DNA from: a virus
Length of the DNA stretch: 30,855 nt
Reading direction: 5' to 3' (one strand)
Virus record (IMG/VR): IMGVR_UViG_3300010885_040366
Span: 1 to 30,855 of that record
Below the pieces are notes generated by a model. The model saw only the letters and a list, made by a program, of their open reading frames with translations. It made no database searches and was not told the origin of the DNA. The position numbers and the translations under genes were made by a program. Positions within the stretch are counted from its first letter, which is position 1; the number at the start of each line of letters is the position of its first letter. Shown piece after piece: positions 11,589-19,122 of this stretch.

Positions 11589-11795
11589 ATGAAAGACCAA
11601 AAAAATTCCAATACATTATCCTTCGAGGAATATTATCAAATCGTAGAAAAAAAAGAAAAATCAAAAAGAGATGCTTGTTATTACAAAGTAAAGGCAAGAT
11701 ATAAGGTTTGGCCTTCAGCTTATGGTTCTGGTGCTTTATCAGCTTGCCGTAAGCGTGGAGCTAAAAATTGGGGAAACAAGAGTAAAAATAAATGA
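11589..11795 (+). CDS. Small very basic phage protein (KVKARYKVWPSAY family)
   Basis: A 68-residue protein. YYKVKARYKVWPSAYGSGALSACRKRGAKNWGNKSK is a block I know from many phage and viral metagenome proteins (KVKxRYKVWPSAYxSGxLxxCRKxGAxxWG); its role is unknown. The N-terminal part, LSFEEYYQIVEKK, resembles the tag shared by other proteins here. High Lys/Arg content and one or two Cys fit a nucleic-acid-binding or virion-internal protein. First of four short genes on this strand. Confidence 0.75.
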   Translation: MKDQKNSNTLSFEEYYQIVEKKEKSKRDACYYKVKARYKVWPSAYGSGALSACRKRGAKNWGNKSKNK

Positions 11796-11844
11796 TAACA
11801 GAATTTGAAGTTGATAAAACAAAAAAATATAGAGGAATATAAAA

Positions 11845-12120
11845 ATGAAAACATTTAATGAAACATTTGAAATGTTGATGGAAGGGTTTGAGAAGGAAAA
11901 GAAAGAAGGGTTGCATGGTTGGTTTTCAAGAAATCATGGAAAGGGATGGGTAAATTGTAAAAAAAGTAGAAAGGGCCACATAGTACCGTGTGGTAGAAAA
12001 AAGGCAAGCGGTGGTAGTTATCCAGCTTGCAGACCTACACTATCCGCTTGTAATTCAAGAAAAAGATTAAAAAAAGGATCAAAGAGAATATCTTGGAAAA
12101 AAGGCGATAAGACTAAATGA
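11845..12120 (+). CDS. Small basic Cys-containing phage protein, DUF5872-like
   Basis: A 91-residue protein. GLHGWFSRNHGKGWVNCKKS, then VPCGRKKASGGSYPACRPT and a basic tail (RKRLKKGSKRISWKKGDKTK). The W-V-x-C ... PCGRK ... YPxCxPT order matches a small phage/virus family (DUF5872 from memory). Four Cys residues could bind zinc. The N-terminus MKTFNETFEMLMEGFEKE resembles capsid-targeting leaders of T4 internal proteins (MKTYQEFIAEA). Its stop overlaps the next start by four bases. Confidence 0.65.
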   Translation: MKTFNETFEMLMEGFEKEKKEGLHGWFSRNHGKGWVNCKKSRKGHIVPCGRKKASGGSYPACRPTLSACNSRKRLKKGSKRISWKKGDKTK

Positions 12121-12494
12121 AAAACAAAGACCAAATATTATTGGAAAGTATTTATAATAAAATTCTTTTAGAAAAAAAAGAAACTCTTTCGATTGACGAA
12201 TTTATCGATAAACGTTCCGCTGGTGCAAAAAAGATTCAGCAACAAGCAGAAGCAAAAGGCGGACCAGCATTATTAACATCTGTACATTTTAAGGCAAAAG
12301 AAAAACCATACGAATACTGTTCAAATAATTTTGATGACATCGAAAATATTACAAAAAAAGCCGATGAAGTATTTGATAAATTAAAGAATTGGAAAGAGAT
12401 GTCCCAAAGAGATTTTCAACATTATATGGGAATGTTAGAAGCATATGGCGAGATTTTTATAAAGATAAAGAAACCGAATAGTTTGGTTAAGTAA
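12117..12494 (+). CDS. Tagged hypothetical protein (125 aa)
   Basis: The start is set by ATGA overlap with the preceding gene. The N-terminus MKNKDQILLESIYNKILLE is the shared tag found on four other proteins in this window. The rest includes IDEFIDKRSAGAKKIQQQAEAKGGPALLTSVHFKAKEKPYEYC and a helical C-terminus (WKEMSQRDFQHYMGMLEAYGEIF). No family recognised. Tag and location suggest a virion-associated or internal protein; this is inference. Confidence 0.65.
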   Translation: MKNKDQILLESIYNKILLEKKETLSIDEFIDKRSAGAKKIQQQAEAKGGPALLTSVHFKAKEKPYEYCSNNFDDIENITKKADEVFDKLKNWKEMSQRDFQHYMGMLEAYGEIFIKIKKPNSLVK

Positions 12495-12498
12495 TATT

Positions 12499-12762
12499 AT
12501 GCCCTATACAATAAAAAAGAAAAAACAAGGATACAAAGTCTGTAAAAAAACTGGTGGAAAATGCTTTAGTAAAAAACCTCTTACAAAAAAAGGGGCAGTT
12601 GCTCAGATGGGAGCAATTATGTCAAATGAAAATAAAACACCATTAGAACTTCTTTTCATTGAAGCTTGTTGGAACAATTACAAACAAGTTGGAATGAAAA
12701 AGAAAGGAAGTAAAATGGTTCCTAATTGTGTTCTTAAAAAGAAATCAAAGACTAAACGGTAG
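12499..12762 (+). CDS. Small very basic phage protein with YKVCKKTGGKCFSKKPL motif
   Basis: An 87-residue protein with two halves. MPYTIKKKKQGYKVCKKTGG...FSKKPLTKKGAVAQMGAI is a compact module seen in many phage and large-virus proteins; the second half, YKQVGMKKKGSKMVPNCVLKKKSK, is another recurrent short motif. Together they make a strongly positive protein with three or more Cys. Probably binds nucleic acid; function unknown. Its end overlaps the convergent gene by 18 nt. Confidence 0.7.
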   Translation: MPYTIKKKKQGYKVCKKTGGKCFSKKPLTKKGAVAQMGAIMSNENKTPLELLFIEACWNNYKQVGMKKKGSKMVPNCVLKKKSKTKR

Positions 12763-13143
12763 GGGATTGTCTTTGTTTTCTGTGATTTGAAATTCTATAT
12801 TAAAGGGTTTCTTAATAGGTCGAATGAAGAAACAATCTGGATGTTTTCCTAAATACTGAAGAGTCACGGGACATAGAGTTCCTTGCATGTCTTTATATTC
12901 ATATAAAGCCCAGTCATCGCCCATATCTTCCACTTTTTTAATTTCTATCTGATCATCGAAATTTTTTTCCAATGAGAATTCAATATCGATTCCACGATGG
13001 CTTCCTGCCCATACGCCCTGTTCTTTAAGAACATAATCAATTAGTTCGCTAAAACCTCCTACAAAAGGTTCTTTTTCGATGCTTTTTGAGGCATCATCGA
13101 ACATCCACGTTCCACTTTCTTTATAAATTGTTATCGTTTGCAT
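12745..13143 (-). CDS. DUF6717-like phage protein
   Basis: A 132-residue protein. MQTITIYKESGTWMFDDASKSIEKEPFVGGFSELIDYVL followed by IDIEFSLEKNF, WALYEYKDMQGTLCPVTLQYLGKHPDCFFIRP matches the pattern of DUF6717 (TWVFDD...EPFV.....ID..), a family I recall from phages and bacteria with no known activity. The start lies 23 nt inside the end of the upstream gene, so it is translated from the same minus-strand transcript. Confidence 0.6.
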   Translation of the reverse strand: MQTITIYKESGTWMFDDASKSIEKEPFVGGFSELIDYVLKEQGVWAGSHRGIDIEFSLEKNFDDQIEIKKVEDMGDDWALYEYKDMQGTLCPVTLQYLGKHPDCFFIRPIKKPFNIEFQITENKDNPLPFSL

Positions 13144-13609
13144 TGATTTTTGGTGTTAGAATATACTTTCTTATAGCATCTCTATCATCAATGTCAACAT
13201 CAAAATTGTTTTTTATAAAACCAGTAGTAACAAACCTGTCGTATAATCTTGCTCTGTTCTTGTCATTTTTGTTAGCAATAAAATATACATCCTTCACATA
13301 ACGAATATATTGAGTAATAAATTGATTGAAAATATTTATTACTGCACCAAATACTTTTTGAGAAGCTCCTTTTTCGCCAGTATTTAAAATCGACATAGGG
13401 TGTTCTTCATATTCTTCATTTGTATTAGAAAATAAAAAACTGGTTGATTTAGTATCTTTTTGTATAGAAAAGACAACATCATATGTCAATCTACCAATAC
13501 TAAATTCGTAACTTATATCAACTTCTTTTCCCCTATCTTTTAGTGTTTTGTTTATGTTTTCCGGAACATAATCAAATGCTTCTAGATAGAAAAATTCTTT
13601 AAACTTCAT
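13121..13609 (-). CDS. Phage protein with CTS-like start (162 aa)
   Basis: N-terminus MKFKEFFYLEAFDYVPENIN resembles the MKTYQEFIAEA capsid-targeting leaders of T4 internal proteins. The body has strand-rich VDISYEFSIGRLTYDVVFSIQK, then VFGAVINIFNQFITQYIRYVKDVYFIANKNDKNRARLYDRFV, a pattern reminiscent of small phage GNAT-like or hypothetical proteins (VKDVYFIANKND...R..LYDR). ATGA overlap with the upstream gene indicates coupling. Enzyme activity not claimed. Confidence 0.55.
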   Translation of the reverse strand: MKFKEFFYLEAFDYVPENINKTLKDRGKEVDISYEFSIGRLTYDVVFSIQKDTKSTSFLFSNTNEEYEEHPMSILNTGEKGASQKVFGAVINIFNQFITQYIRYVKDVYFIANKNDKNRARLYDRFVTTGFIKNNFDVDIDDRDAIRKYILTPKINANDNNL

Positions 13610-14274
13610 TCCAACGGACCTTTAAGAGCGTTTTTTAATTCCTTTTCATACCCACCAATTACATCCACAAGAGTTTTTGGAATTTGCATACCTTTCATAA
13701 AGTATAGATATGCACATCTTTTTGCGGTATCTGGATTCGTAGCAATGATTTTTAACATTGGTTCTGGAACTAATTTATTTTTATGAAGATATTCAAGAGC
13801 CTTATCAAGTGCTTCGGGTGCGGTTGGTATTGATGGAGATTGAGCGTATTCAATAGCAGCTTTATCTGCATAATCATCTGCTGTCATTCCTTGTTGTGCA
13901 TTAGCACCTCCTGCTGTTGCTGCTGTCATTGCTGCGGCTGCTCCCATGCTTTTGAGCCAGTTTTCCTGTACAATTGAATAAGCTTCTTTTAAAGAATCTA
14001 AATCATTTTCTTTTTTGCAACATTTTGATCCACAATTACATTTTCCCTTTTTATGTTTCTTAGATTCGGTTATATCATCTCCACCGTCTTCGTCACCTTC
14101 ATCTCCACCTTCTACCATATCTCCACCTTCAAAATCTTGAGAGTCTGTAGATGTTGGTTCTTCGGCGGTTATGTCTTCTTCGGTTTCGTCTTTAAAACCT
14201 TCCATATCATCATCTTCTTTTAACAAAATTTTGATATATGCTTCTTCTAAATTTATTTTGTCGGATTTATTCAT
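13606..14274 (-). CDS. Tagged acidic protein with Cys cluster (222 aa)
   Basis: Starts with the shared tag (MNKSDKINLEEAYIKILLKE), then a long acidic segment (residues 22-66, rich in Glu, Asp and Gly), a Lys/Cys stretch (KKHKKGKCNCGSKCCKKEN, about 72-90) and a second tag-like segment (DSLKEAYSIVQEN, about 93-105). An Ala-rich stretch (SMGAAAAMTAATAGGANAQQG) and a helical C-terminal domain follow. The C-terminal half has AAIEYAQSPSIPTAPEALDKALEYLHKN. The Cys cluster may bind metal. Scaffold-like or virion-internal role is a guess. Confidence 0.6.
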   Translation of the reverse strand: MNKSDKINLEEAYIKILLKEDDDMEGFKDETEEDITAEEPTSTDSQDFEGGDMVEGGDEGDEDGGDDITESKKHKKGKCNCGSKCCKKENDLDSLKEAYSIVQENWLKSMGAAAAMTAATAGGANAQQGMTADDYADKAAIEYAQSPSIPTAPEALDKALEYLHKNKLVPEPMLKIIATNPDTAKRCAYLYFMKGMQIPKTLVDVIGGYEKELKNALKGPLE

Positions 14275-14314
14275 ATTATTTTATGTTTTTTTACAATTTC
14301 GGATCGTCTTTTGA

Positions 14315-15649
14315 TTATGGATTGTAATCTACTGCTATGCTATCCGGTCTTTCGCCAGAAAGTACTTCTCCTCCTCCACCTTTATATAGAAATGGATACT
14401 TTTCTTTTGGATAGAATTCTTCAAAATACTCTTTTGCAATGCCAGCGTTTAAAAGGTTTTCTATTTGAATTTTATTTTTTCCTATAAACGTCCGCTTTAG
14501 CGCAAGTGCGTTTTTGGGTTCAAAATTTACTAACATCGGGGGAGAACTCCATTGAGGTTCTCCTTCATATCTTGGAACTCTTTTTGCAGTCTCATGGAAC
14601 ATTTCACCTTCTACTACGCCTTGAGCAGGTACATATCCATTATATTTATATACAAAAAGTTCTGGCTCTAATAATTTAAATCTTTTATCATATTTATGTA
14701 TTAAATTTTTATTTATACTTTTCTCTCCTTTATATCCATGCCATCCTCCTTTGTTTTTGTTATTAAGCATTTCTTCGTCAAACAATCCCAACTCTATTCC
14801 TCTTTTATTTGCCCAAAAATAACGTTTGTCAGTATATCCTACGAGTTCACCATCTAAAAAGCATTTAAGTCTTTGTGCAAAATAATATAAAAGGGTTACT
14901 TGTCTACCTTTTGGATCCTCTTTAAGATTTCCATTTTCATATTCCTGTCCCTCCCACATACCGTTTCCTTGTTCATCAAGATCTGTTGCTTCATCATTGA
15001 TATAGTATATCCCATCTATCCATCCATCTTTTACGTCTTCTTCGGGAGTTTCGCCTTCATCTTTTGTTTTGATACTTTGAATAGCTACGTTTTCTGCTCT
15101 ATTTCCAAAAACAGGTAAATTTAATAATTTTCTTGCAGTTTTAAATATATCAAAAAGCTCTCTCGACCTTCCGGGAATTGGATTAGGACGTTTTTCTGTT
15201 TTCATCGATCCAAAACTTTTAACTCCATACATATATTGATTATAATTATTAGTGGCTAGCAATTCTTGTGGATTTTCATCTGATGATAAAGTTTTTAATA
15301 TCATTTCTAGAATTGTACGTGAATCCAGCGTTTCTTTATTATGTTCTAAGTCTGTAATCGGCATACCTGCATCCTTAAATTTTTTTAATATATTAAGTAT
15401 TGCATTAACTGCTTCTAAATTGTTTGGATCAGATTTAAAGAAATCTAACGCGTTTTTTAATGCTTCCTCAAGTAATTTTCGTTCTTGCTCATTCCTTACG
15501 TTCAATCTTTGAACTTTGCCCGGTGTTATTATTTTTTTTCCATAACCAATTGATCTATTACTGCCGCCATAAGATGCTCTGTCTCTTATCATTTCATTGA
15601 AAACCTTTAAATACGCATTTTCTAATAATATTGTATCTTTATTTCTCAT
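14315..15649 (-). CDS. Tagged large hypothetical protein (444 aa)
   Basis: N-terminus MRNKDTILLENAYLKVFNE is the shared tag. Then come a basic Gly/Ser linker (RASYGGSNRSIGYGKK), a helical domain (NEQERKLLEEALKNALDFF...ILNILKKFKDAGM), and a C-terminal alpha/beta region with DGWIDGIYYINDEATDLDEQG, RYFWANKRGIELGLF and LKRTFIGKNKIQIENLL. No catalytic motif is recognised. Size, tag and solitary late-type location suggest a virion or morphogenesis protein, but the family is unknown to me. Confidence 0.65.
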   Translation of the reverse strand: MRNKDTILLENAYLKVFNEMIRDRASYGGSNRSIGYGKKIITPGKVQRLNVRNEQERKLLEEALKNALDFFKSDPNNLEAVNAILNILKKFKDAGMPITDLEHNKETLDSRTILEMILKTLSSDENPQELLATNNYNQYMYGVKSFGSMKTEKRPNPIPGRSRELFDIFKTARKLLNLPVFGNRAENVAIQSIKTKDEGETPEEDVKDGWIDGIYYINDEATDLDEQGNGMWEGQEYENGNLKEDPKGRQVTLLYYFAQRLKCFLDGELVGYTDKRYFWANKRGIELGLFDEEMLNNKNKGGWHGYKGEKSINKNLIHKYDKRFKLLEPELFVYKYNGYVPAQGVVEGEMFHETAKRVPRYEGEPQWSSPPMLVNFEPKNALALKRTFIGKNKIQIENLLNAGIAKEYFEEFYPKEKYPFLYKGGGGEVLSGERPDSIAVDYNP

Positions 15650-15761
15650 ATATTTTTTTTTATGTATTTCTACTTACCTATTTATTTGTATTTTATATAT
15701 TAAAAAAATGTATTTACATTTTTTAATTAAAGTGGTTACTCTTTAAGATAAATTTTAGCAT

Positions 15762-16001
15762 ATGACAATTAAAGAATTAATTCAGGTGGTTGAAGATGCA
15801 CACGAATTGCTCGTTGCAGATTTTAAATCTGAAACTAAAAAAACACCAAAAGATGACGATTTACTCCTTCATGTTAAAACGCTTTATAAACAAGGATTGG
15901 AAAATACAATCTTAGAAGAGTTGTTTTTAGATGATTTTAATTGTCCAGAAGACTTTGAAAAACTCGTTTTAGTATGTGCTGCTAAATTAAAATCTTCTTA
16001 A
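15762..16001 (+). CDS. Hypothetical acidic helical protein (79 aa)
   Basis: ATG at 15762 after an AT-rich leader of about 110 nt. Product MTIKELIQVVEDAHELLVADFKSE... is acidic and mostly helical, ending EDFEKLVLVCAAKLKSS. It overlaps the convergent nucleotidyltransferase gene by 20 nt at their 3' ends. No family recognised. Confidence 0.6.
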   Translation: MTIKELIQVVEDAHELLVADFKSETKKTPKDDDLLLHVKTLYKQGLENTILEELFLDDFNCPEDFEKLVLVCAAKLKSS

Positions 16002-16686
16002 AGTATCCTGAAAAACTTTCCAAGGAAAGATCAGTATCTACGAGCTTTGCTTTATAGTCATAAAGATTTTTGATATATCCACTATGTCTTAAATTTTTAA
16101 AAACTAAATTTCCAATTGAAAATTCTCCATCAGTTTCTAATCCCACTTTTCTGAGATTTTTTATCTCATCTCGTATTTCTTTTAATTCTTCTAAAGAAAC
16201 TTTATTTTCAATCGCATTATCTATAATAGATTGCATTTCTTTTGTTTTTTTCAAAACTTCAGAATTGTTTAACGTTATTTCAGAATGAACAGGCGTTACC
16301 AACCATTTACCTTTCTGCAAATCATAAACCGCTTTATCTTTTAATAGATCTTCTTTTTCTTTAAGATTAACTTCTACAGGATATCCCTTTATAAAAATGT
16401 CATGTTCTTTATTATATAGCTTACTTTTAACATCGAAGTAGTCCTTTATTGTAAGTTCATCACAATATCCATCTTCAATAGAAACTATGATATGCAAATC
16501 CCAATCGCTTTCATCTGTCCATTCATAAGTGCAAAGAGATCCCGTAAGAAAAATATTTTTAATTTCTATAGGAGCTTCGATAGTATCTAAAAAGTCTTGC
16601 GAAATCGAAAGAAGTTTCTTTTTTATAGGATCATATAGATTGTTTCTAACATCCCATATTAATGTATTTAATTTTTTAGATTCCAT
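15982..16686 (-). CDS. Nucleotidyltransferase-fold protein
   Basis: A 234-residue protein. FLTGSLCTYEWTDESDWDLHIIV (47-69) is the pol-beta superfamily signature: Gly49-Ser50, then Asp61-x-Asp63 as metal ligands. The third acidic position is probably Glu105 in YPVEVNLK rather than Asp. The C-terminal half is helical. Phages carry similar stand-alone proteins with no defined substrate; tRNA or protein nucleotidylation and antitoxin-like roles are all possible. The start is ATG 16686, preceded on the minus strand by a TATAAATATAAATT stretch that could be a late promoter. Confidence 0.75.
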   Translation of the reverse strand: MESKKLNTLIWDVRNNLYDPIKKKLLSISQDFLDTIEAPIEIKNIFLTGSLCTYEWTDESDWDLHIIVSIEDGYCDELTIKDYFDVKSKLYNKEHDIFIKGYPVEVNLKEKEDLLKDKAVYDLQKGKWLVTPVHSEITLNNSEVLKKTKEMQSIIDNAIENKVSLEELKEIRDEIKNLRKVGLETDGEFSIGNLVFKNLRHSGYIKNLYDYKAKLVDTDLSLESFSGYFKKILI

Positions 16687-16756
16687 GATTTTATGAATTA
16701 TAATTTATATTTATATTTAAACTGTATTTAAAATTATTAAATATTAATAATATTTT

Positions 16757-16987
16757 ATGACAATACTTAATTTTAAGTATATATTTGCAATTGTAGCATT
16801 GTTAACATTTTTCAGTTTAGTTATATATAATATTATAGGAAAAACCGATTGTTTCTGGAATATATTCTATTCATTGGGAATTGGAAGTCTTGTTATATCA
16901 ATAGCATCATTTTTATTTTTATATATAGGAAATAAAATATTTTTAAATTCAAGTTTTAAAAAAACCAATAAAAAAATTAATTATTGA
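16757..16987 (+). CDS. Small two-TM membrane protein (76 aa)
   Basis: ATG at 16757. Two hydrophobic segments: YIFAIVALLTFFSLVIYNII (about 8-27) and FYSLGIGSLVISIASFLFLYIG (about 36-57), joined by a short loop GKTDCFWN, then a basic tail (KTNKKINY). Likely an inner-membrane protein with both ends in the cytoplasm. It could be a holin-type or superinfection protein, but it is far from the lysozyme gene and no family is recognised. Confidence 0.6.
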   Translation: MTILNFKYIFAIVALLTFFSLVIYNIIGKTDCFWNIFYSLGIGSLVISIASFLFLYIGNKIFLNSSFKKTNKKINY

Positions 16988-17010
16988 AATATTATTGATT
17001 TGTATTAATT

Positions 17011-17217
17011 ATGATTATGGAAGAAATAAAATCACCTGAATTAATAGAAGAACACATTTATTTAGTTACTAGTAAAGACAAAGATGAGCAAGGAAATTCT
17101 TTGGTAGAAATTGCTCAGTTTAGAAAAAACAAATTTTGGTTTTTTGGTTGGGAAGTTCCGGAACCTGTTGAAAAATTTGAATCTTGCAAAGAATTAGTAT
17201 TTGGAATAAAGGAATAA
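17011..17217 (+). CDS. Hypothetical protein (68 aa)
   Basis: ATG at 17011; ATG 17017 (MEEIKSPELIEEHIY) is an alternative start. The product contains EEHIYLVTSKDKDEQGNSLVEIAQFRKNKFWFFGWEVPEPVEKFESC, a strand-rich acidic domain with a Trp/Phe patch (FWFFGWE). No family recognised. It stands about 20 nt after the membrane protein gene and may be co-transcribed with it. Confidence 0.55.
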   Translation: MIMEEIKSPELIEEHIYLVTSKDKDEQGNSLVEIAQFRKNKFWFFGWEVPEPVEKFESCKELVFGIKE

Positions 17218-17276
17218 AATGATGTAAGTATATTTAAATAGTTTTTTTTAATTGATGGTTGTAAATATATAAACAT

Positions 17277-17516
17277 ATGAGTAAAACAATAACACTAAGA
17301 CCCGCACAAACAGTAACAGTAGAAGAAGTAAAAATTCTTGCCGTTAGAGATCTTTTTGAAGAAAAAAAGATCATTGCTCGCATTAAAGATCTTCCAGTAG
17401 GAGTTATCCTTTGGGAAGGCGACGAAGAATATGCAGCAGCTTCTAATTGGACAAATGAATCTGCACAAGCAAGAGTCGAAGAACTTTTGAATTCTGATTC
17501 TTTGAAGTTTGTTTAA
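17277..17516 (+). CDS. Hypothetical protein (79 aa)
   Basis: ATG at 17277 after a TGTAAATATATAAAC leader with a late-promoter-like word 10 nt upstream. The product MSKTITLRPAQTVTVEEVKILAVRDLFEEKKIIARIKDLPVGVILWEGDEEYAAASNWT... is strand-rich with a C-terminal helix (NESAQARVEELLNSD). The form recalls small tail or head accessory proteins of phages, but nothing specific identifies it. Confidence 0.6.
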   Translation: MSKTITLRPAQTVTVEEVKILAVRDLFEEKKIIARIKDLPVGVILWEGDEEYAAASNWTNESAQARVEELLNSDSLKFV

Positions 17517-17520
17517 ATTT

Positions 17521-17740
17521 GATGGTATCGAAAATATTTGATACCATTAAGAATAAAGCCAAATTTTTACGTACACGGTTCTCGCCGTAGTAAACAATTA
17601 GGCTCTCTGGATGAAAACTTGGAAGAGTTAGTAGTCCCCTGCGATTAAGAACGGTGCTTCCACACTGTTGGGATCGTTGGTATTTCTAGCCGTAGTTCTT
17701 TTTGTATTCTTGGACGCATAATACAACCCAACAGGCTACT
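17521..17740 (+). ncRNA. Candidate structured RNA or regulatory leader
   Basis: No ORF. Pairings visible: ATGGTATC (17522-17529) / GATACCAT (17540-17547); AGCC (17557) / GGCT (17601) enclosing ACGG-TTCTCG-CCGT; AACGGTG (17650-17656) / CACTGTT (17663-17669); TTGTATT (17702-17708) / AATACAA (17720-17726). CTGTTGGG (17665-17672) / CCCAACAG (17727-17734) is a perfect 8-bp match, and TAGCC (17687-17691) with GGCTA (17734-17738) crosses it, so a pseudoknot or a switch between forms is possible. G+C is above its surroundings. Strand is assumed from the neighbours. It matches no RNA class I can name. Confidence 0.45.
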
Positions 17741-17755
17741 TTTTAAAAAAAGTAA

Positions 17756-17783
17756 TTGACATATATATTATTTCCTGTAATAT
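17756..17783 (+). promoter_or_regulatory. Sigma70-like promoter of the metallophosphoesterase gene
   Basis: TTGACA (17756-17761), 16-nt spacer, TAATAT (17778-17783), 21 nt before the ATG at 17805. Confidence 0.6.
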
Positions 17784-17804
17784 TAGCCCCCTAACCCAAA
17801 AATT

Positions 17805-18911
17805 ATGGCTATATTCAACGAAAAGGAAAAACAAAAATTAATCGACTTTGCTATTTCTCTCAGAAAAGAGGGAAAGACAAATACTGAAATTTCAACATTA
17901 TTGAACATTCCTCGTTCAACACTATTTGGTTGGATTGGTGGAAGCACTAAAAAAATTATCATCGAAGAGACTATTACAACAGATGAAAACGATTTGTTCA
18001 ATGTTAATTCTCTTCAAAGTTTATACAACAACATTCAAAGCAAGGATGAAACTATTCTAAAATTTATTGAGAATATTAAGCCTATTAGTTATCCTGCTCC
18101 TGTCAGGAGTAAAGTTTCTCAATCTCCAAATAAAATTGCAGTCGTTATTGGTGATCTTCATTTCGGAATGGAGCATCAACCCACTATTGAGATTTTTTAC
18201 CAAGTAGTTTCTGATTTGAAACCAGAAAAGGTAATTCTCAATGGAGATACTCTTGATATGTTTGCTATTAGCAAATATCCAAAGGACGCTCGACATTTTC
18301 AGTCCCTATCAGATGAACAACAAAGGTATCATAAATTTTTGAAAATTCTTCATGATATTACAGTTGATTGGGATTGTGAAATTCTAGAAACGAATGCAAA
18401 TCATTCTGGAAATAGTCAAGAAGGTCGTTATTGGCGGTACATTAGCCAAGGAATTGGAACTCTTGCTTGTCTTCCAAGGGTTCAAGAACTATTGAGCTAT
18501 CAGAATGTATTTTTCCCACAAGAAGATTGGTGCAGGATTAAACTGGTCGATAGTGTAATTCTACCAACAAATCTCATCGTTCAGCATGGAACGGTTGTAC
18601 GGAAACATGGAGGAATGTCTGCTAGGGGAGAATTTGAAAAGATTCTTGCATCGACATTGACTAATCATACTCATCGATTTGGCTGTTCTTCTCAGCGTTT
18701 TCCTTCTGCTGGTCATCGAGAGGAACAAACATTTGTAAACTATGAGAATGCCTGTGCCTGTAGGTTTGATGTTGATTATGTTCAAAACGCAAACTGGCAA
18801 AATGGATTTGCTGTTGTGAATTATACAGATAATACGATTGGCGTTGAACAAGTTGTTGTTCATGGAAACAAGGCTACCGTTTGTTCATTGAATAAAACTA
18901 TAAGGGTTTAA
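17805..18911 (+). CDS. Metallophosphoesterase with N-terminal HTH
   Basis: A 368-residue protein. Residues about 20-46 (RKEGKTNTEISTLLNIPRST) form a homeodomain-like helix-turn-helix. The catalytic part follows: GDLHFG (116-121, Asp117 and His119), NGDTLD (146-151, Asp148), NANHSG (197-202, His200), QHGTV (His261) and NHTHRFG (287-293, His288 and His290), the metal-ligand order of calcineurin-like phosphoesterases. Phage proteins of this build are often annotated as DNA repair or nuclease-like MPEs; the substrate is unknown. The HTH suggests DNA targeting. Own promoter and full-length motif set. Confidence 0.85.
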   Translation: MAIFNEKEKQKLIDFAISLRKEGKTNTEISTLLNIPRSTLFGWIGGSTKKIIIEETITTDENDLFNVNSLQSLYNNIQSKDETILKFIENIKPISYPAPVRSKVSQSPNKIAVVIGDLHFGMEHQPTIEIFYQVVSDLKPEKVILNGDTLDMFAISKYPKDARHFQSLSDEQQRYHKFLKILHDITVDWDCEILETNANHSGNSQEGRYWRYISQGIGTLACLPRVQELLSYQNVFFPQEDWCRIKLVDSVILPTNLIVQHGTVVRKHGGMSARGEFEKILASTLTNHTHRFGCSSQRFPSAGHREEQTFVNYENACACRFDVDYVQNANWQNGFAVVNYTDNTIGVEQVVVHGNKATVCSLNKTIRV

Positions 18912-18956
18912 TTTTTTTAATACTATTATATCCAATCTAGTGTAAATAGTTTGGAT

Positions 18957-19121
18957 ATGATAACAAACGAATTAACACTCTTAACAAACATTGATAATAA
19001 ATTAGGTCAGATAGTAGATAGATTAAACAATACTACAATAACAGAAACCAATCCAGAAATAGAAACTGAGGAATCAGAAGTAAATTCTAACTCAAGATTA
19101 CTATTGGAAGTAATAGTTTAA
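18957..19121 (+). CDS. Small acidic protein (54 aa)
   Basis: ATG at 18957, 9 nt after a TGTAAATA word (18941-18948); TAA at 19119-19121, one base before the lipoprotein gene. Product MITNELTLLTNIDNKLGQIV... has a heptad-like N-terminal helix and an acidic middle (TETNPEIETEESE). Short coiled-coil proteins like this are common in phage lysis and tail regions. No family recognised; operon placement supports it. Confidence 0.55.
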   Translation: MITNELTLLTNIDNKLGQIVDRLNNTTITETNPEIETEESEVNSNSRLLLEVIV

Positions 19122-19122
19122 T

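Noticed and set aside
17521-17740. tmRNA, RNase P RNA, group I intron or IscB omegaRNA
   Set aside because: No tRNA-like ends, tag frame, conserved P/Q/R/S or RNase P core words, and no IscB/TnpB gene beside it.
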